From Stachybotrys elegans (Eukaryota; Ascomycota; Sordariomycetes; Hypocreales; Stachybotryaceae), in assembly GCA_020746835.1 (NCBI GenBank), contig JAGPNK010000025.1, positions 124,001 through 188,000 on the forward strand: a DNA stretch of 64,000 nt, read 5' to 3'. Numbering within the stretch: the first letter of the stretch is position 1; the number at the start of each line of letters is the position of its first letter. The notes beneath the pieces were generated by a model. The model was not told the origin of the DNA. It made no database searches and worked only from the letters and a program-made list of their open reading frames with translations. A program made the translations under genes and the position numbers. Below, one piece after another: positions 10,668-22,893 of the stretch.

Positions 10668-13235
10668 TTAAACCAACATAGAGGCCTTTGCAATTGCTAG
10701 GCGCGCACACTTCTCGGCCGCCAGCAAAGACTTTATATCGAGCTTGAGCTCTTGTCGCTTCTCGGCTGTTTCGCGCGGCTCCTGGGCTAGCCTGTCAATC
10801 TCCGCCACGGGAAGTTGCTCAACAAACCTTCTCGTAAGCCCTTTCAGAGGTCCATCAAGGTAACCCAGGAAATCCTCGACAATGTTGGTCACAATGTATC
10901 GAATAAAGGACTGCAAAGAAAACTTTAATGCACAAAATGTCAGTACAAGTCCTCCAAGGGATGGGGCTGGGCTAAACTTAGACATGCCTCGTAATAAACC
11001 TTGAGGGTATCATGGACATCGTTGACCGTATTGCTGGTCGACGAGGAATGCATCGCATCGTATAAAAGAGCCCCCACGGACTCGGCAGACATTTCGCCTT
11101 GTTCAACACTGGACTTGTTGTCGTGCCAAGCCATCGTGGCTTTCTCGAATGATTTGAAGACACGTAGAGTCTTGAGAAGTCGCAGTTTGTGAGCGAACTC
11201 AGGATCGGTTGTCTGTAACGGTTTTGCCTGGTCTCCTTCACAATACCTCCACAAGTTCGCCTTGGCCCTGTTCAGGGCCGTTTCGTGGAAGTTGGCCAGT
11301 ACCTCCCACAGCTCTTGGTGAAGAAGGGCGGTGCCGCCTGTCTCGGAACAAACCATCTCTAGGACTGCTTTCGCTCCCCGTCTGACTATGGTCGCCGCCT
11401 CCAGGAGATGCATTTCAGCCATCTCTCTCCATTTCCGAGTCTGGACTTTGTAGAGTCGCTGGATGACCTCAGGGTGAACCATACCCGGTAGCTCCGTCGA
11501 GCTACATTTTTTGACCTCGTCTTGTATTTTTGCGATAAAGGCGGACTCCTTGGGCTGCTCCGGGAAATTGCCACGAACGATCTGCCGCATACGCTGCAGG
11601 CAATCCTCCTTGTTCAATCCGTGGTCTTCAAATTCGTACTCGTACCCCTTCTCTCTCATCAATTTGTCGAATGTATCATTAAGTGCCCTAATTTTGAATC
11701 GCACCATGGCATCGTCAACGTCGAGTTGCCATGGGTTGCTAAGGGCTTTGGCGCATTCCTCCTCATAATCCTGCGCGATGTCTGCAAGGTAGGATCGGCG
11801 CTGCTCGTGAGACGCTCTTGGCTCTCCGAGTGCTTTCATTTGACTCTGGGCGTCCTCCAGACGCTGCCTGATTTTTGCGGTGAGATTTGGAAATGCGTCT
11901 TGGATGCTTCTGCAGAGAACTTTTCCCAGGTATCGTCTGAGCATCATGGAGCCTTTCCTGGATGGATCTATACCAGACCATTCTGGCCCTTCGAACAGGT
12001 CCATTTCCGCTTGTCGTGGGTCGAAACCTGGCTTTCCCTCGTCCTCCGCAGACTGATTTCGTACAACAAACCAGCCGTGGCGCTTCAACGCTGGGACATC
12101 TTCCACCTTGCCGTTTGCATGAGCCACAACCTGTGATAAGTTAGTAGCAACCCTCATGAATTCTGAAGTTTCAGGTACCATTTGTATCTCTTCCTTGGTC
12201 AGACGGTCGCATTTGGTAAAGACTCCAATGAGTCGAGTCTCTTCCACATGATTTCTAGCCAATTCAAATATTCCTTGATCGGCAATGTCGTTGTTACCCG
12301 CCGCGATGCATCTATATGTTTGTCAGTACAACGTGTAGTTGCTCAAGGGTTTACTCCTCAGCACGCACATGACAATATTTGTGCGTTTTCGCATATATTG
12401 CTCCACCATCTCGGTAACGGCATTCATCTCTCCTTCTTTCACACTGGCACTGTTGGTGAAAAGGCCAGGAATGTCAAGAATACTGAATTCGGAGCAATTG
12501 GGGCCTGTGATTTCAACCTTGAGAACTTCAGCGGCAAAGTTCTTCTTGTTGGCACCATTCCTCCCGGGGTTGATTTTCATGTATTTGGTGGAGGCCTGGC
12601 CGACGTGTCAATATTTCTACCCTCTTCTCAGATTGTGTGGCATACCTCTTCTACAATGTCAGCGAATTCTTCGGCTGTGAAGCTCTCCTTGATATGACTG
12701 AACTCCGTGTACGACTCTCTCGGCACTTGGCGCAATCCTGGAATGTCAATGTCTGGTGGAACAATCGTGATTTTAACTCTCCCCTTTGTGCCAGGGGCAG
12801 CCCGGCTCGATACGATACGAGTAGCAAATCGAGTGCAGCAACCTGCTCCAATTGGGAAGGGGTATTTGGTGAGGGTTTGTAATAGCGAAGATTTTCCAGT
12901 GGATTGACCACCAACTACTATCAACTAGAATAGTATGAGATGTTATTGCGACGTGCACAAGTGGGACTGAACTATACTTGTGGAATTTCCAGTTTCAGTC
13001 TTTCTCCGTGCGTTGCAATCTCGTCAATTGCATTGAACAGCGCCCTACTGGCCTCGTTGTCGAAAGGATTCTCATCGGCGGAAATATCTTCGTTCGATTT
13101 CTGTTCTTGGGTCGACACAAAAGCATCGTCGGACGCTGGGAGGGTGGGAGGTGACGCTATCTTGGAACTGTTCACTGAGGTCGGGCTGCTGCTCTCCGCA
13201 GAGGCATCTGGCGTGTCGTCTGCTGGCGAAGGCAT
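10668..13235 (-). CDS. Dynamin-family (Mx-like) GTPase
   Basis: Five exons on the - strand: 12978-13235, 12646-12924, 12369-12595, about 10985-12311, and about 10668-10930. The first three junctions keep the frame exactly; the last splice pair is uncertain. The protein would be about 780 residues. After a Ser/Pro-rich head come the G1 loop GGQSTGKSS, the G3 motif DIPG, the segment AAGNNDIADQ and the G4 motif TKCD, then a long helical middle/stalk region and a C-terminal GED-like end (SFIRYIVTNIVEDFL, then helices to SMLV). Dynamins of this fungal Mx/Vps1-like group polymerise on membranes and hydrolyse GTP. They are often multicopy and lineage-specific in filamentous fungi, with unknown targets. 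Head and GTPase calls are firm; the cellular role is not visible. Confidence 0.87.
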
Positions 13236-13844
13236 CGGTATTGTGTTGCTATCGAGATGAGGAGAGGCTTATGTTTCTGGTTTCTGATTCCCGAAATCGA
13301 GTCTTTGAAGATTATACAGTGCACCAGGTTTGTTTATGCCGGACCTACCTTATATATACCCACGCCGCCATGCTACACCAACAGCAATCGGCCGGAAACA
13401 GTGCAAACAGAGCGGGGAAAGGCAGGAGACCAACAGTCTAAGAATAACTCAGCGGCAAGTGTAACAGACTAACAGCCTAGTTATGGCCTCATTTTGCGGC
13501 TCATCGGCGCAAGAAGTGGCTGGTTTGTCACACACCTTCCTGACAGAGGATTTCCTCGAACCAACAGGTTTCGTCAGAAGTGGAGACTGAACTCGCCGTG
13601 TGGGACGGCCTGCACGCTTGCGATATCCACGGCGCTAATTCTGCCTCAATAAGTGGATAAATGATAAGGATTGCAAGGGGAACCTGGGGATGGTTTGTGC
13701 AAGGGGCAACGTGGCACAGCCTTGTTTCCCCTATACACCAAACTAAATTCAGTTACCTACTCGTCGACGAGGCGCAAGCCTGGGCCCGGTCGTGGCTCTC
13801 GCCGTGGCATGGCTAGCTTCTCCGTTCTGGTGTTCCACCAAATG
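13236..13844. other. Upstream region of the dynamin gene
   Basis: About 600 bp without a supported gene. It holds the probable 5' region of the dynamin gene and ends in copy B of the short repeat. Nothing else is recognisable. Confidence 0.4.
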
Positions 13845-13919
13845 TGGGATTTCCTGTTCATGTGCCCCAATGGGATGCAGACCAGCAGCTTCGAGGAGGC
13901 CCCTCTGACGATGAAGACC
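13845..13919 (-). repeat. Short retroposon-like repeat, copy B, with imperfect target-site duplication
   Basis: A 75 bp copy begins GTGGGATTTCCTGTTCATG on the + strand. It is flanked by GTGTTCCACCAAAT (13831-13844) and CTGTTCCGCCGAAT (13920-13933), a 14 bp direct repeat with three differences. This fits a target-site duplication that has diverged. The element lies just upstream of the decayed regulator gene. Confidence 0.7.
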
Positions 13920-13984
13920 TGTTCCGCCGAATGGATCAACAAAGGTTCCCATGCCATCCTTAGTCTCAGAGCCCTCAGCTCTCC

Positions 13985-15340
13985 ACCGTCCTCATCGACA
14001 GGGTGATAGAGTCGGTGTCGTCGAGCACCACTGCTCGTGGATCTGATGATTCGGGCCCCAATAGTATCCTCCCAGAGGACCACCTGTATGTCGCTTCTCA
14101 GGGCTACCGCTTGCGCTAATCCACGCAGGTTGAATGCTTTGACAACATTCACGAGGCGATCCCCATTCTCTCGGAACACGACTTCATATCCAATAGGAGC
14201 AACTCGTACACACGCGACCCAATCACGACTCATCGTCATAGTCACTGCCAAAATTACGGGATATACATTCTCAAACCGATATCGACGCGCGAATCGACGA
14301 GATCCTGAGCTCCGGATATCACGGGGAGGAAATGCCTGCTAGCATTCTATGAGTTCCACCAGTTTCCCGTGCAGCAGGCCTGGATGCAGATCGGGAAACT
14401 GACGCGCTTAGCCTTGTGGGTTGGACTCGATCGTCTGGAGAATCTTGAGACGCACGCTATGTCCTGGCTTCGCGGCGATGACGGAGCGTCAGCTTGAGGA
14501 ATGGCGCTTTGTGTGCTACCGGCTAACTCATATGCTAACCTCTCATCAACCCCCTACCTCATAGACGAGGGGTTGATCAACACCGCACTCGTGCAAGGCC
14601 AGGAAGGATCTGTAAGCGCAATATTTTTGTCATCTCACCCAGGCGGCCTCTAGGAACTCCTCTCTGCCATCAACTCACGTCAGATATCGTTGTTCAATAT
14701 GATTTCCCTGCCATGTGGCAGACCGGACGAGCGTTTCGGTTGCACAAGTTCCAGCCTCAACAGGGAGCAGGGTATCTTACCGACATCGAGCGACATCTCT
14801 CCGAGGTTCGTCTTGCCTTACCAACAAACTATCTCAATACAAGACGCAGTACGTTCACGGATGAATCAGGAGTGGATCACCATGCAAGGCTGGTAACCTT
14901 CTTCCATTTAAACATGGCGCGCCTTCTCATCTCAATCATGAGCTGCCCTCGCCATGAGGAAGGAGAGCAATGGCTTTTACGCTGGCAGCAGGTTCTCGAG
15001 GCGTGCCAAAACATGGCTTTAATCTCGGAGCAGTGGGATAGCTCTCACATCCTCAGAGTAGATCGGCGATATCGTTCATCATCTTTACGGCTTTGATCTT
15101 TCTCGATATACAGAAAAAGTCGGCTCACTCTCGTGGTGAACCCCGACTCTACCGTCTAGCGCTATGAGACGGTGCTCCTCATGCAGCTAGTACAGCTTGC
15201 TACCGTGTGGACGCTCCCGCAACTTCTCACTCGTGAGTATCCTCTCAGATTAATTGCATAACCTGGACTAGGCTAACGTAGCCGCGGCAGTATCCTTGAA
15301 GAGTTTCAGAGAGACTGTTACCGGTCCGGTAACGTACTAT
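13985..15340 (+). pseudogene. Decayed fungal-specific transcription factor (Fungal_trans domain)
   Basis: Pieces of a typical fungal_trans regulator line up on the + strand in changing frames. They are ECFDNIHEAIPILSEHDFI (near 14128), DARIDEILSSGYHGEEMP (near 14284), FYEFHQFPVQQAWMQIGKL (near 14346), EEWRFVCYRL (near 14498), YANLSSTPYLIDEGLINTAL (near 14530), FRLHKFQPQQGAGYLTDIE (near 14728) and ARLVTFFHLNMARLLI (near 14886). A last piece, QLVQLATVWTLPQLLT, lies near 15190. Their order matches the family, but at least three frameshifts and stops separate them, and no Zn2Cys6 start is left. Probable introns (GTAAGC near 14609, GTGAGT near 15232) are still visible. The gene is dead. Confidence 0.7.
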
Positions 15341-16828
15341 CACATCCAATACATCCTTTCTCGCTTTGAAGCGCCCTTACACCCCCATTGACTGCCATTT
15401 CTCTCCACAGCGCAGGCGGGGCTTGTTGCATATTCATGATGGGTAGCGCTTTATCTACTTGACAAATTGCATTCGTCTGGGTCGTATCTTGGAACCCTTG
15501 ATAGTGGGGACTGAGCTTATGAACAAAAGGTCGCCTGCTACTCTACAAATCTGGAATCTTATAAATTGGCCACGGCAGAGTGACAAGTTGGCGAGATGCC
15601 AAGAAAATGGCGTAGTCGATCCCTATGTATAAAAGGACATAACTGCTGCAGCCCACTTCATTACAACGATGCCAGTTTGATTATTCGTTGAAGTAACCCG
15701 ACATGAGCTTGGCTACCTGCATCGCCCCTACGGGACTACACCGTCTCTCGATGGATCTCGCTACATTTCGGCATGGCAATGATTCATTCATCAACCGTGA
15801 TTCTTATTAAACTATAATATAAACCTACACTAGTTACTAGATAGATTACCTTGCAGCTCTCCAGCTATTAGTAACATTGATCACTGTACTGTTGCACCAG
15901 TTCCTAAATCTTAAACTGATTATTACGCGACTTAATTGCTCAGCTCTGAAATCTCGCCTACCCTATAGTCGAGACCTGAACGTCACTGTATTCTACACAA
16001 CAACCAACTCTCCCCTGTAAAAATTCGTTACCCCTCACAGCTGTTAGCGGCTTGTTAACGGGGCGGAATTTAGAGGCCAGATAGCCGCCCTTTTCGCTGC
16101 TCCGCCCCATCGGGGCTCTAACAGCATAGAGGAAGACCTCTTTCATACTGGCCTTTGGCCTTTATCATTATTCTGTTTCTGACACACTAGACGCATCCTT
16201 GTCTTCATACAATAGCAAGAAACTTTCCGTGAGATTTAGGCGTCCGGCTCTGATTCGTGAGACCAAAGATGGCGAGGCCTGCATTGCGGTTCCTGGCTGA
16301 TGCCCCTCGTGTCATCCAAGCGAATGGGAAAACCTTTCACGCTTTTATACTAATGAGCTGCCCCAGGCAAGCTAGTCAGATAGCAAATACATGCATCTTA
16401 TCATTGTCTCACTGGAGGAGGGGCAGTCGCTGGTCATCTATCACACGATTAGCCAGGCGCATATGGAGGGATGTCGATGACTTGAGGAGAGCTCTCTCAG
16501 ATAGTAGTAAAATAGATGTGCGAGGGGGAAAACAAGAAGAAAGAAAGAAAAAAGCTTAATACCGGCTATAAGCGAAGCCTTTCCTCGCTTGTTATGTTAT
16601 ATAAGCTAAGCTGCGGTGTCACTTGACATCCCACCAAAATGCACTCCCTTCTGGCGTACCATGATATCATCCTAGGCAAACATACAGACCCCTCTCCATA
16701 CATCTTGACCTTTACATCTTTCTACGCACAACCACCGCGGCTGAGAAACAACACTCAACATCCTGCGAGGCAGCCAATCCGCTTTTCCATCACTGCAGAA
16801 ACTGCATAACGGTAAGCCGGTCGTCAAC
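15341..16828. other. Intergenic region with AT-rich patch
   Basis: No supported gene. An AT-rich patch with TA-rich words lies at about 15.77-15.96 kb, possibly an old repeat. The last few hundred bases are the promoter region of the phosphotransferase gene; TATATAAGC at about 16599-16607 could be part of it. Confidence 0.4.
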
Positions 16829-17980
16829 ATGGGCGCGGCCGAAAACCTGCCACACGCCATCCCCCAGGGCGCCATCCAGGCGCTTTTGAGAACGATAAGC
16901 CTTCCCGAAGCCACGAGCATCATCTCGGCCAAAGTAACGGCGCAGTACCACTCCATCTACTTCATCGCCCTCCCCCCTACCACCAGGACACACAATCATT
17001 CAGATCTCGTCCTTCGCGTCTCGGGTCGTCACCTGCCGACCATCAAGACGAGCAACGAGCTCGGTGTCATGTCCTGGGTCGCCCGCAACACCACCATTCC
17101 CATACCCGACTTGGTCGCCAGCGACTCGTCCGAAAAGAATCCCATCGGCCATGAGTACACGCTCATGTCTCGCATCAAAGGCGCCACACTAAGCGACATC
17201 TATGAGTCCCTGGATGACGACCAGGTGGACCGGCTCATGGACCAGTTGGTCGGCTTCCTTCTACAGCTGCATTCCCACCCTTGGAGTGGAATCGGTGGAC
17301 TGGCTCTTGACGATCGAGAAGAAGCAGTGCTCGCCCGCGTCGTGGACGAGACATTTTGGCAGGTCCCAGACATTGAGAAGTATTGGCATGGGGGCGAGAC
17401 GACGGACAGCCTTAATATCGCAGGGCCGTACGCGACCTATGTCGATTTCATTGCCGCCCAGGTGCGCCAGTACATCCACTTAATCAAGATACACGACGCG
17501 CTCGAGTTCATGCGCGATTCTCTCCCTCGCCTCGAAGCCTTTGTTGACGCCCTGCCCAACCGCGCCGACGAGCTCAACAAGGTGTCCCTGAGACTGACGC
17601 ACAAAGACCTACACCTCGCCAACATCCTTTACGATGTCGATTCCGGCAGCATCACCGCTATCCTTGACTGGGAGTTCTCGGGTGTCGTGCCTTTCACCAA
17701 CTGGAACCCGCGACGGTCCTTTTTGTGGAATGGCCGGGACGATGAGAGGTCCCTCAGCGAGAAGCAGAGGCTGGGGGATATATTTGCCAGGCGCTGTGCG
17801 GCCCTAGAGGTTTCACTGCTGGATGATGCCAGCTTCGCCTCCCCGCTGCAGGAGGGCATGCAGATGGTGGCGGATTTCCTCAGGGCCATAACCGAGGTTT
17901 CGCCTAGGGGTCAGCGGCAGGACCTCGTGCTGGACTGGAAAACTACAGTCCTTGACAAGATTGGACTTTTTGGAGTCTAG
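16829..17980 (+). CDS. Phosphotransferase (APH-type) kinase-fold protein
   Basis: Single-exon gene of 383 codons with an ATG in good context (CAACATGGG). The protein has the aminoglycoside phosphotransferase/choline kinase fold: LVLRVSG in the N-lobe, the catalytic loop THKDLHLANIL (Brenner-type HxDxxxxN) and the metal-binding AILDWEFSG. Fungi have many members with small-molecule substrates that are mostly unknown; some protect against drugs or modify metabolites. All catalytic motifs are intact, so it is probably active. It stands alone, more than 1 kb from each neighbour. Family is firm; substrate cannot be told from sequence. Confidence 0.88.
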   Translation: MGAAENLPHAIPQGAIQALLRTISLPEATSIISAKVTAQYHSIYFIALPPTTRTHNHSDLVLRVSGRHLPTIKTSNELGVMSWVARNTTIPIPDLVASDSSEKNPIGHEYTLMSRIKGATLSDIYESLDDDQVDRLMDQLVGFLLQLHSHPWSGIGGLALDDREEAVLARVVDETFWQVPDIEKYWHGGETTDSLNIAGPYATYVDFIAAQVRQYIHLIKIHDALEFMRDSLPRLEAFVDALPNRADELNKVSLRLTHKDLHLANILYDVDSGSITAILDWEFSGVVPFTNWNPRRSFLWNGRDDERSLSEKQRLGDIFARRCAALEVSLLDDASFASPLQEGMQMVADFLRAITEVSPRGQRQDLVLDWKTTVLDKIGLFGV

Positions 17981-18829
17981 CCACCCCTCACCCAGGCTTC
18001 AGTATCACCTACCAGCTATCCAACCCCCACTATAACCTAGCTAGAAAATCTAGATGCATACCTGCTAAAATCGACTTTACTATTCATTTTATAATTATGA
18101 AGATGCCGAGCCCATGTCCCTCTACGTGGCTCTATCCTGGCTCTGGGCCATAGCAGGAAGAGCCGCATTTGGAGCAAGCGCCTGGATAGCCGCAATGACG
18201 AGCTCTCTCTAAAATCTCCATGGTTTCGTTGCTAATGGTTTGGATTGTCTCCTCCATGATTCCGTTATCGATCACCACTAAGTATCCTCGTCGAAATCCA
18301 ATCTTGGTTCGTCAAGCTGTGAAGACTCACTGTCCGCGGCTTTCTGGGCCTCCACAGAAATGATTTGGTTTCTCCGTTGAGATGCGCTCCAATATCGAGT
18401 ATTTGATTATTCAATAATCGCAAAGAAAGTTCACTTTAACTGAAATGGCTTGTTGATAAGTCCAGAAAGTAGGTTACCATACAAGCCGTACACGAAACCC
18501 AATCCCCTATTGCAGTCATGGCCGTTGGTCGTAGCTCCCTGAGCGAGCATCTTTTTCTTCCGGTTATTTCTGTATCGGAGCAGCCACCAAACCGAAAAGT
18601 ATAGGTATTCTTTACACGGCGATTTATGACCTCTCGCTTGACCTCTCGCTTGCTCCGTCGGAGAGGTACGATTTGGCTATGGCGGCCACAAGAGGATACT
18701 GCCTCATCATGATGTAGTGGCTAGCGGCGCTCACCCGACCTCATTTGCCGTGTCAAATCTTGCTTACTTCTATTAGCTTCGGGCAGTCGGCCTCCTAGAT
18801 ATCCTTCTTCAGGTATTAAGAAACTTCTG
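17981..18829. other. Intergenic region
   Basis: About 850 bp downstream of the phosphotransferase gene. There is no supported gene or RNA, only short random frames. Confidence 0.45.
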
Positions 18830-19740
18830 GAGCCCTCAGCGGCCATTCACTACCGTACTTATAGGGTCTCGGGCTAGGTAAGCCTTTGGAGGGGACAGGA
18901 CGAGTAAGGTCGATTGACGGAAGGAAGCGGAGAAGGGGGAGGACGAAATCCGCAGGTTCGGCAACGGCCCGTTCCAGTGCGAGGTCGAGGTCATCGCCTA
19001 CGTCAGGGGTTACTACTGGTCGCCGCGCCTCGCTTGTCAACTGTATCGCGTAGTGCATCCTCTGCCGCATGATCCCAGCTATCGGGGAGGAGCTGTCCTT
19101 ATACCTGAATGAGCGGCCGGAGCTGATACCATCGCCAGCGTGGCGGTCTGTGAGAGGTTGGTGGAGTGCGACGGTGCCATCACGGCCCGACGCGAGACGC
19201 TCAGGGAGGATATAGCCAAGTTTGCTAAAGCATGGAGATCCTTCCTCAAGATTTATGAACTGGAAATCCATCAATCGCTGGCTAACTGGGCCTCGTTGCT
19301 CGTCGATCTGCTGTTAGATACATTACGCGAGCTGGGTATGTTGAGAATAATTGGGAATAGTAAACCACACAACAAAGGCACGGAGATGGGAGCTAAAGGC
19401 GGAGGTAGTAGCGGAAGGGAGGTGGAGGAGATAGACATGAAGCAGAGGTGGCAGAGGAGGAGGAGTTGCCAACCAGGAACCCGTGATTGAGCCCCTCAAA
19501 GCAGGGTACAGTTCCTGGGTTAAGATATTATTAGGTACGAGCCGCAGGCGAGATACTTTAGGCCCAGAAGCAAGAGGTCATCCAATCGTTTAAGTTCTTT
19601 GTCGAGGTTAATGAAGATAATCCGTTGCGAATGGGAACATATGTCACGGTTGTACAATGTTACATCCCAAGGGCTAGGCATCTGAATGCAATAGTAGGCA
19701 AGGCGACATGGAGGGCGGATGTCTTGGAAGTCTAGAGCTA
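18830..19740 (+). pseudogene. Unidentified decayed coding region
   Basis: Several stretches on the + strand read like protein although no complete frame exists. One piece near 18955 contains FGNGPFQCEVEVIAYVRGYY. One at 19140-19340 contains helix-rich ITARRETLREDIAKFAKAW and LANWASLLVDLLLDTLREL. One near 19571-19734 ends VNEDNPLRMGTYVTVVQCYI and then a basic tail before TAG. Stops and frame changes separate them. The layout could be a mobile-element protein (gag-like) or a host gene; I do not recognise the family. The inverted-repeat element starts directly after it. Confidence 0.35.
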
Positions 19741-19748
19741 TAAGATAC

Positions 19749-20148
19749 AGCTATAAGAAGCCGACCACTAGTCACTCATTAGATAGATCAAGAGTCTTTC
19801 TTTACCTGACCTGATCCTGATCCTGATGACGTGACAAAATCTCAGATGGAGACCTCGGTCACCCAGCTTCTCTATATTGCAACAATCTCGAGATTAGAAG
19901 AAAAATGTGCGGAACAGACGGGGAAAATACAATAGAAACATGTCAGCCAATAGGGTCTGGGGTGTCAAAGGCGGCGCATATCTCACCGGAAGCATACCTA
20001 TGTTTGGGTGTGAATAGCCAATGAGACCGAGGACGACAAGGCCCAGATCATGATGAGGTCAGCTCTGTAACGTCCTCAGGACCAGAATTAGATAATGAAA
20101 GACTCTTAATTCATCTAATGAGTGACTGAAGGCTGGCCTCTCATAGCT
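19749..20148. mobile_element. Foldback/MITE-like element with about 85 bp imperfect terminal inverted repeats
   Basis: The left arm begins AGCTATAAGAAGCC at 19749 and the right arm ends with its near reverse complement at 20148. The best-kept core is AGTCACTCATTAGAT...AAGAGTCTTTC (19770-19800), matched by 20097-20127 with 28 of 31 bases. Pairing continues inward through CCTGATGACGTGACA and its partner GTAACGTCCTCAGG. Most mismatches are transitions, fitting RIP. The inside (about 220 bp) has no frame. No clear target duplication is visible. It could be a non-autonomous DNA transposon or a simple inverted duplication. Confidence 0.6.
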
Positions 20149-20569
20149 ACTGTGATGTTTCATCTATTGATCCTGCAATACGCACTAGCGATGGTCTGAC
20201 TGTTCTGACATTCTCGTGTGACTTGGGAACGATACAGAGTACATAGGGCATGCGATACAAGTAAAGAGGGGGTGGCCGCGAGCTGCACAGAAACACACAG
20301 CAGCTCTGCTTGTCAGACTATTGGGCTTTCTATATGGTTGAGGCAGATGGACAGAGAAAGACCTAGTTCACAATCTTGCTTAAGGTCTCTAACGAGAAGT
20401 GCTTGAGGAGAAGATCTGAATATGATCAGGGCATGGCGGACCTCGTGATGGCATATCATGAGTAGGGTTGGTATAACAAGTCGGAGGGGATTTACCAAGC
20501 AGTACTGGAGCTTCAAAAAGAAGTGCTTGGGGAAAGCACCTAGATACAATGAGCAGCAACAACATAAAC

Positions 20570-22542
20570 TTAAATAATGCATGCCTTTAATGCTAAATTT
20601 CCCCATACAATCTGGTGGTTCTGTAGAAACGCCACCCCTGCCCTTTCGTAGTACCCCTCCCCCCTTCCATCAGCGCGAGTGACTATGAGTGCATAGTATG
20701 TTCGGCCTTTGGGATAGCTTGGAGCCTTGCTCGAACCGACTATAACGCATTTGAAAGGGCAATCAAAGGTTTGACTTGGGTTGTCAAGGAATACCTGTCT
20801 GTCAGGCTCCATGATGGTCATGTCTCGAACAAGAACCTGAAGCTCACGGGTTGACTCCTCGCCATTATTGGCATGCTTCCACGGAGAGGTAATATCTTGT
20901 TCCCATTCGGACCATTCCACCTCACCAAGTGGCACGTCCATGTATTGAATCGGCCCAGCGTGAGCAGTCCACGACCAAGAGGGGACAGGTCTTTGCGCTT
21001 TCTTCTCGCTCTTGGTAAAGTCAATGCGTGGAAGACTCTCCCCCTTTCGCTGCCATAGGAGGCCTCGGCGTATGAAAATATCCAGGACGCCATACCCGCC
21101 TTTGGAGTTCAAGGCGCTCAAAAGCCGCGTCTCTAGACCACGAATCGCGACAGGTCGATCAGTGATATATGAAAGATCAAGCCCAGAGTAACGCTCATAT
21201 AAATCTTGATACAGCTTGATCTGCTTGCCCTTGACGTAGTTTGGGAACTCATGTGGGAAGTTGGCATCTCCGAGCAGCGACGCTCTTGTACTAACAATAT
21301 GTTAGTACTTGCATGCGGCAGCGAGATCTCCTGTTGATGACGGATGGTATTGACTCACTTCTTGGTCCTTGTCAATGTTTCACACCTGATACCCTCGCCG
21401 CATTCCCAGTATGTCTGCCTTTTCGTGAAGTAGATCGTTCGACACGACAGAGCTCGCTCTTGGAATACCCAACCCCTTTTGTTGAGTTCCCCCTGTTCCA
21501 CATCCTCATAAAAGCGATTCATTACTTCACTAGCATAGTATATGCTCTTCCCTGTTTTAAGAATCGTGGAAGGGGCCCCTCGTCTCGGAACAAGAAACGG
21601 TTCGGCAGACGAGTTAGCACAACTTGCGGCAATGGTAGCGTACGCATATCTGAAGACCTTCTCCATTCGGTCAGCCTCCTTAGCCCAATCTTGTCCCTGG
21701 TCCTTGTCCAGTGGATCGCTTCTGTCAGGTTGAATGATGCAAAGCGAGTCAATCCACAGGTACCTTATTCCAAGTTTTCTGGCGAGGTGAATGCCGTTCT
21801 GAAATTTCGGAGGCAGATCAAAGTCGGAAACCCCAGCTCGAAGCAGGTGGATGTTGCTTTCTCGTGTGCAGAAGATCTGAGATTTGCGCAAAACTCGTTC
21901 TCTTGGTTCGATGGACACGCCCCATCGATGGGACATAGCCAAGTACTTGCTCTTCCTGTCGAGACCCTGTGTTTCACATATCAAGCGCGATTTCCTGGAG
22001 TGGTAAGAGCCGACATCTAGAAGCCTTGTTGGGAGGAAGGGTTCTGCTTCAATATCAACGCATTTATGGTTGTCGTCGCAGTCGCGAATCCATTCTTGAA
22101 TTAACTTGCAGTGTTTCTGGCTTCCTGGACGTGGCAAATTAGGAAAGCCATACTGCATCTGACTTTCGATGGCTTGATTACTTCTTTCGTCCTCTGACGC
22201 AAATTCAATCTCTATTAAATGTCATGGGAAGGGCTACAAGTACTTACTTGGGAGGGCACAAAAGAAAACAAGTGGTGGCAGTTGCCTGTTGTTGAATTTG
22301 AGATATGAGTTCGTTCTGAAGAATTGCAGAATCTCGTCAGGCAGAACCGCCCATGTGGCCAAAGAAGTGAACAAAAGCTTGCAAAAGGAGCATGATTTTG
22401 ACGTCACTTCCAGCTGTGCTCGTGTGTCGCTAAAAGCGCACTCTTGAGACCATAGTCGGAGGAGTTGGCAGCGATCGCATAGTTGAGATGGTTTGAATGC
22501 TGGAGGCCACTTTGTCAAAGTCGGTTTCATCCTCTCTATCAT
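20570..22542 (-). CDS. HET-domain (heterokaryon incompatibility) protein
   Basis: Three exons on the - strand, 22248-22542, 21359-22211 and 20570-21290, keep the frame and give 622 residues; the first intron would be only 36 bp. The N-terminus has the LCDRC...SCSFCKLL cysteine motif common in HET proteins. The HET domain shows YLAMSHRWG, GIRYLWIDSLCIIQ, DWAKEADRMEKVF, YAYATIAASC and RGWVFQERALS, all standard blocks. HET domains trigger cell death when recognition fails between strains. An open segment (DDKWEYVPDTS) with an acceptor-like CTAG lies just upstream of the chosen ATG, so a further 5' exon is possible. It is transcribed in the same direction as the adjacent kinase, 0.35 kb downstream of that kinase's stop. 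Confidence 0.9.
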
Positions 22543-22893
22543 GCTCGTGTCGGGAACGTACTCCCATTTGTCATCAAGCTAGAAACGATCAGACATGTTA
22601 CTATTTGACACAGGACCAATAACACGTACTCTCTGCTCGGGATCACCCGTTTTCAACGGTCAGCGATGTTCTTTGCAAGTTTATACGCTCATCTCAGTCA
22701 AGACTGCTGTCTGACTCACGAACTATTATCATATGTTAGAATGATCTCGAACAATAGTGCTCCGGACTGTATCATGGGCTTGAAGCGACTCAAGGCTTAC
22801 CTTCTGTATGAAGGAGACTACGGTCAGCATTACTGCCACTAGGAGTTCTTTATTCAGGTTCCCCTCACATACTAAGGATCCATGTTAGAGGGG

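Noticed and set aside
11522..12136. Open frame of 204 codons on the + strand
   Set aside because: Lies antisense inside the dynamin gene whose - strand reading has clear GTPase motifs; a shadow frame.
13757..14251. Open frame of 164 codons on the - strand
   Set aside because: Antisense to the decayed transcription factor and overlapping repeat copy B; the + strand has the recognisable blocks.
21313..22020. Open frame of 235 codons on the + strand
   Set aside because: Antisense shadow of the HET-domain exon; no conserved motif in this direction.
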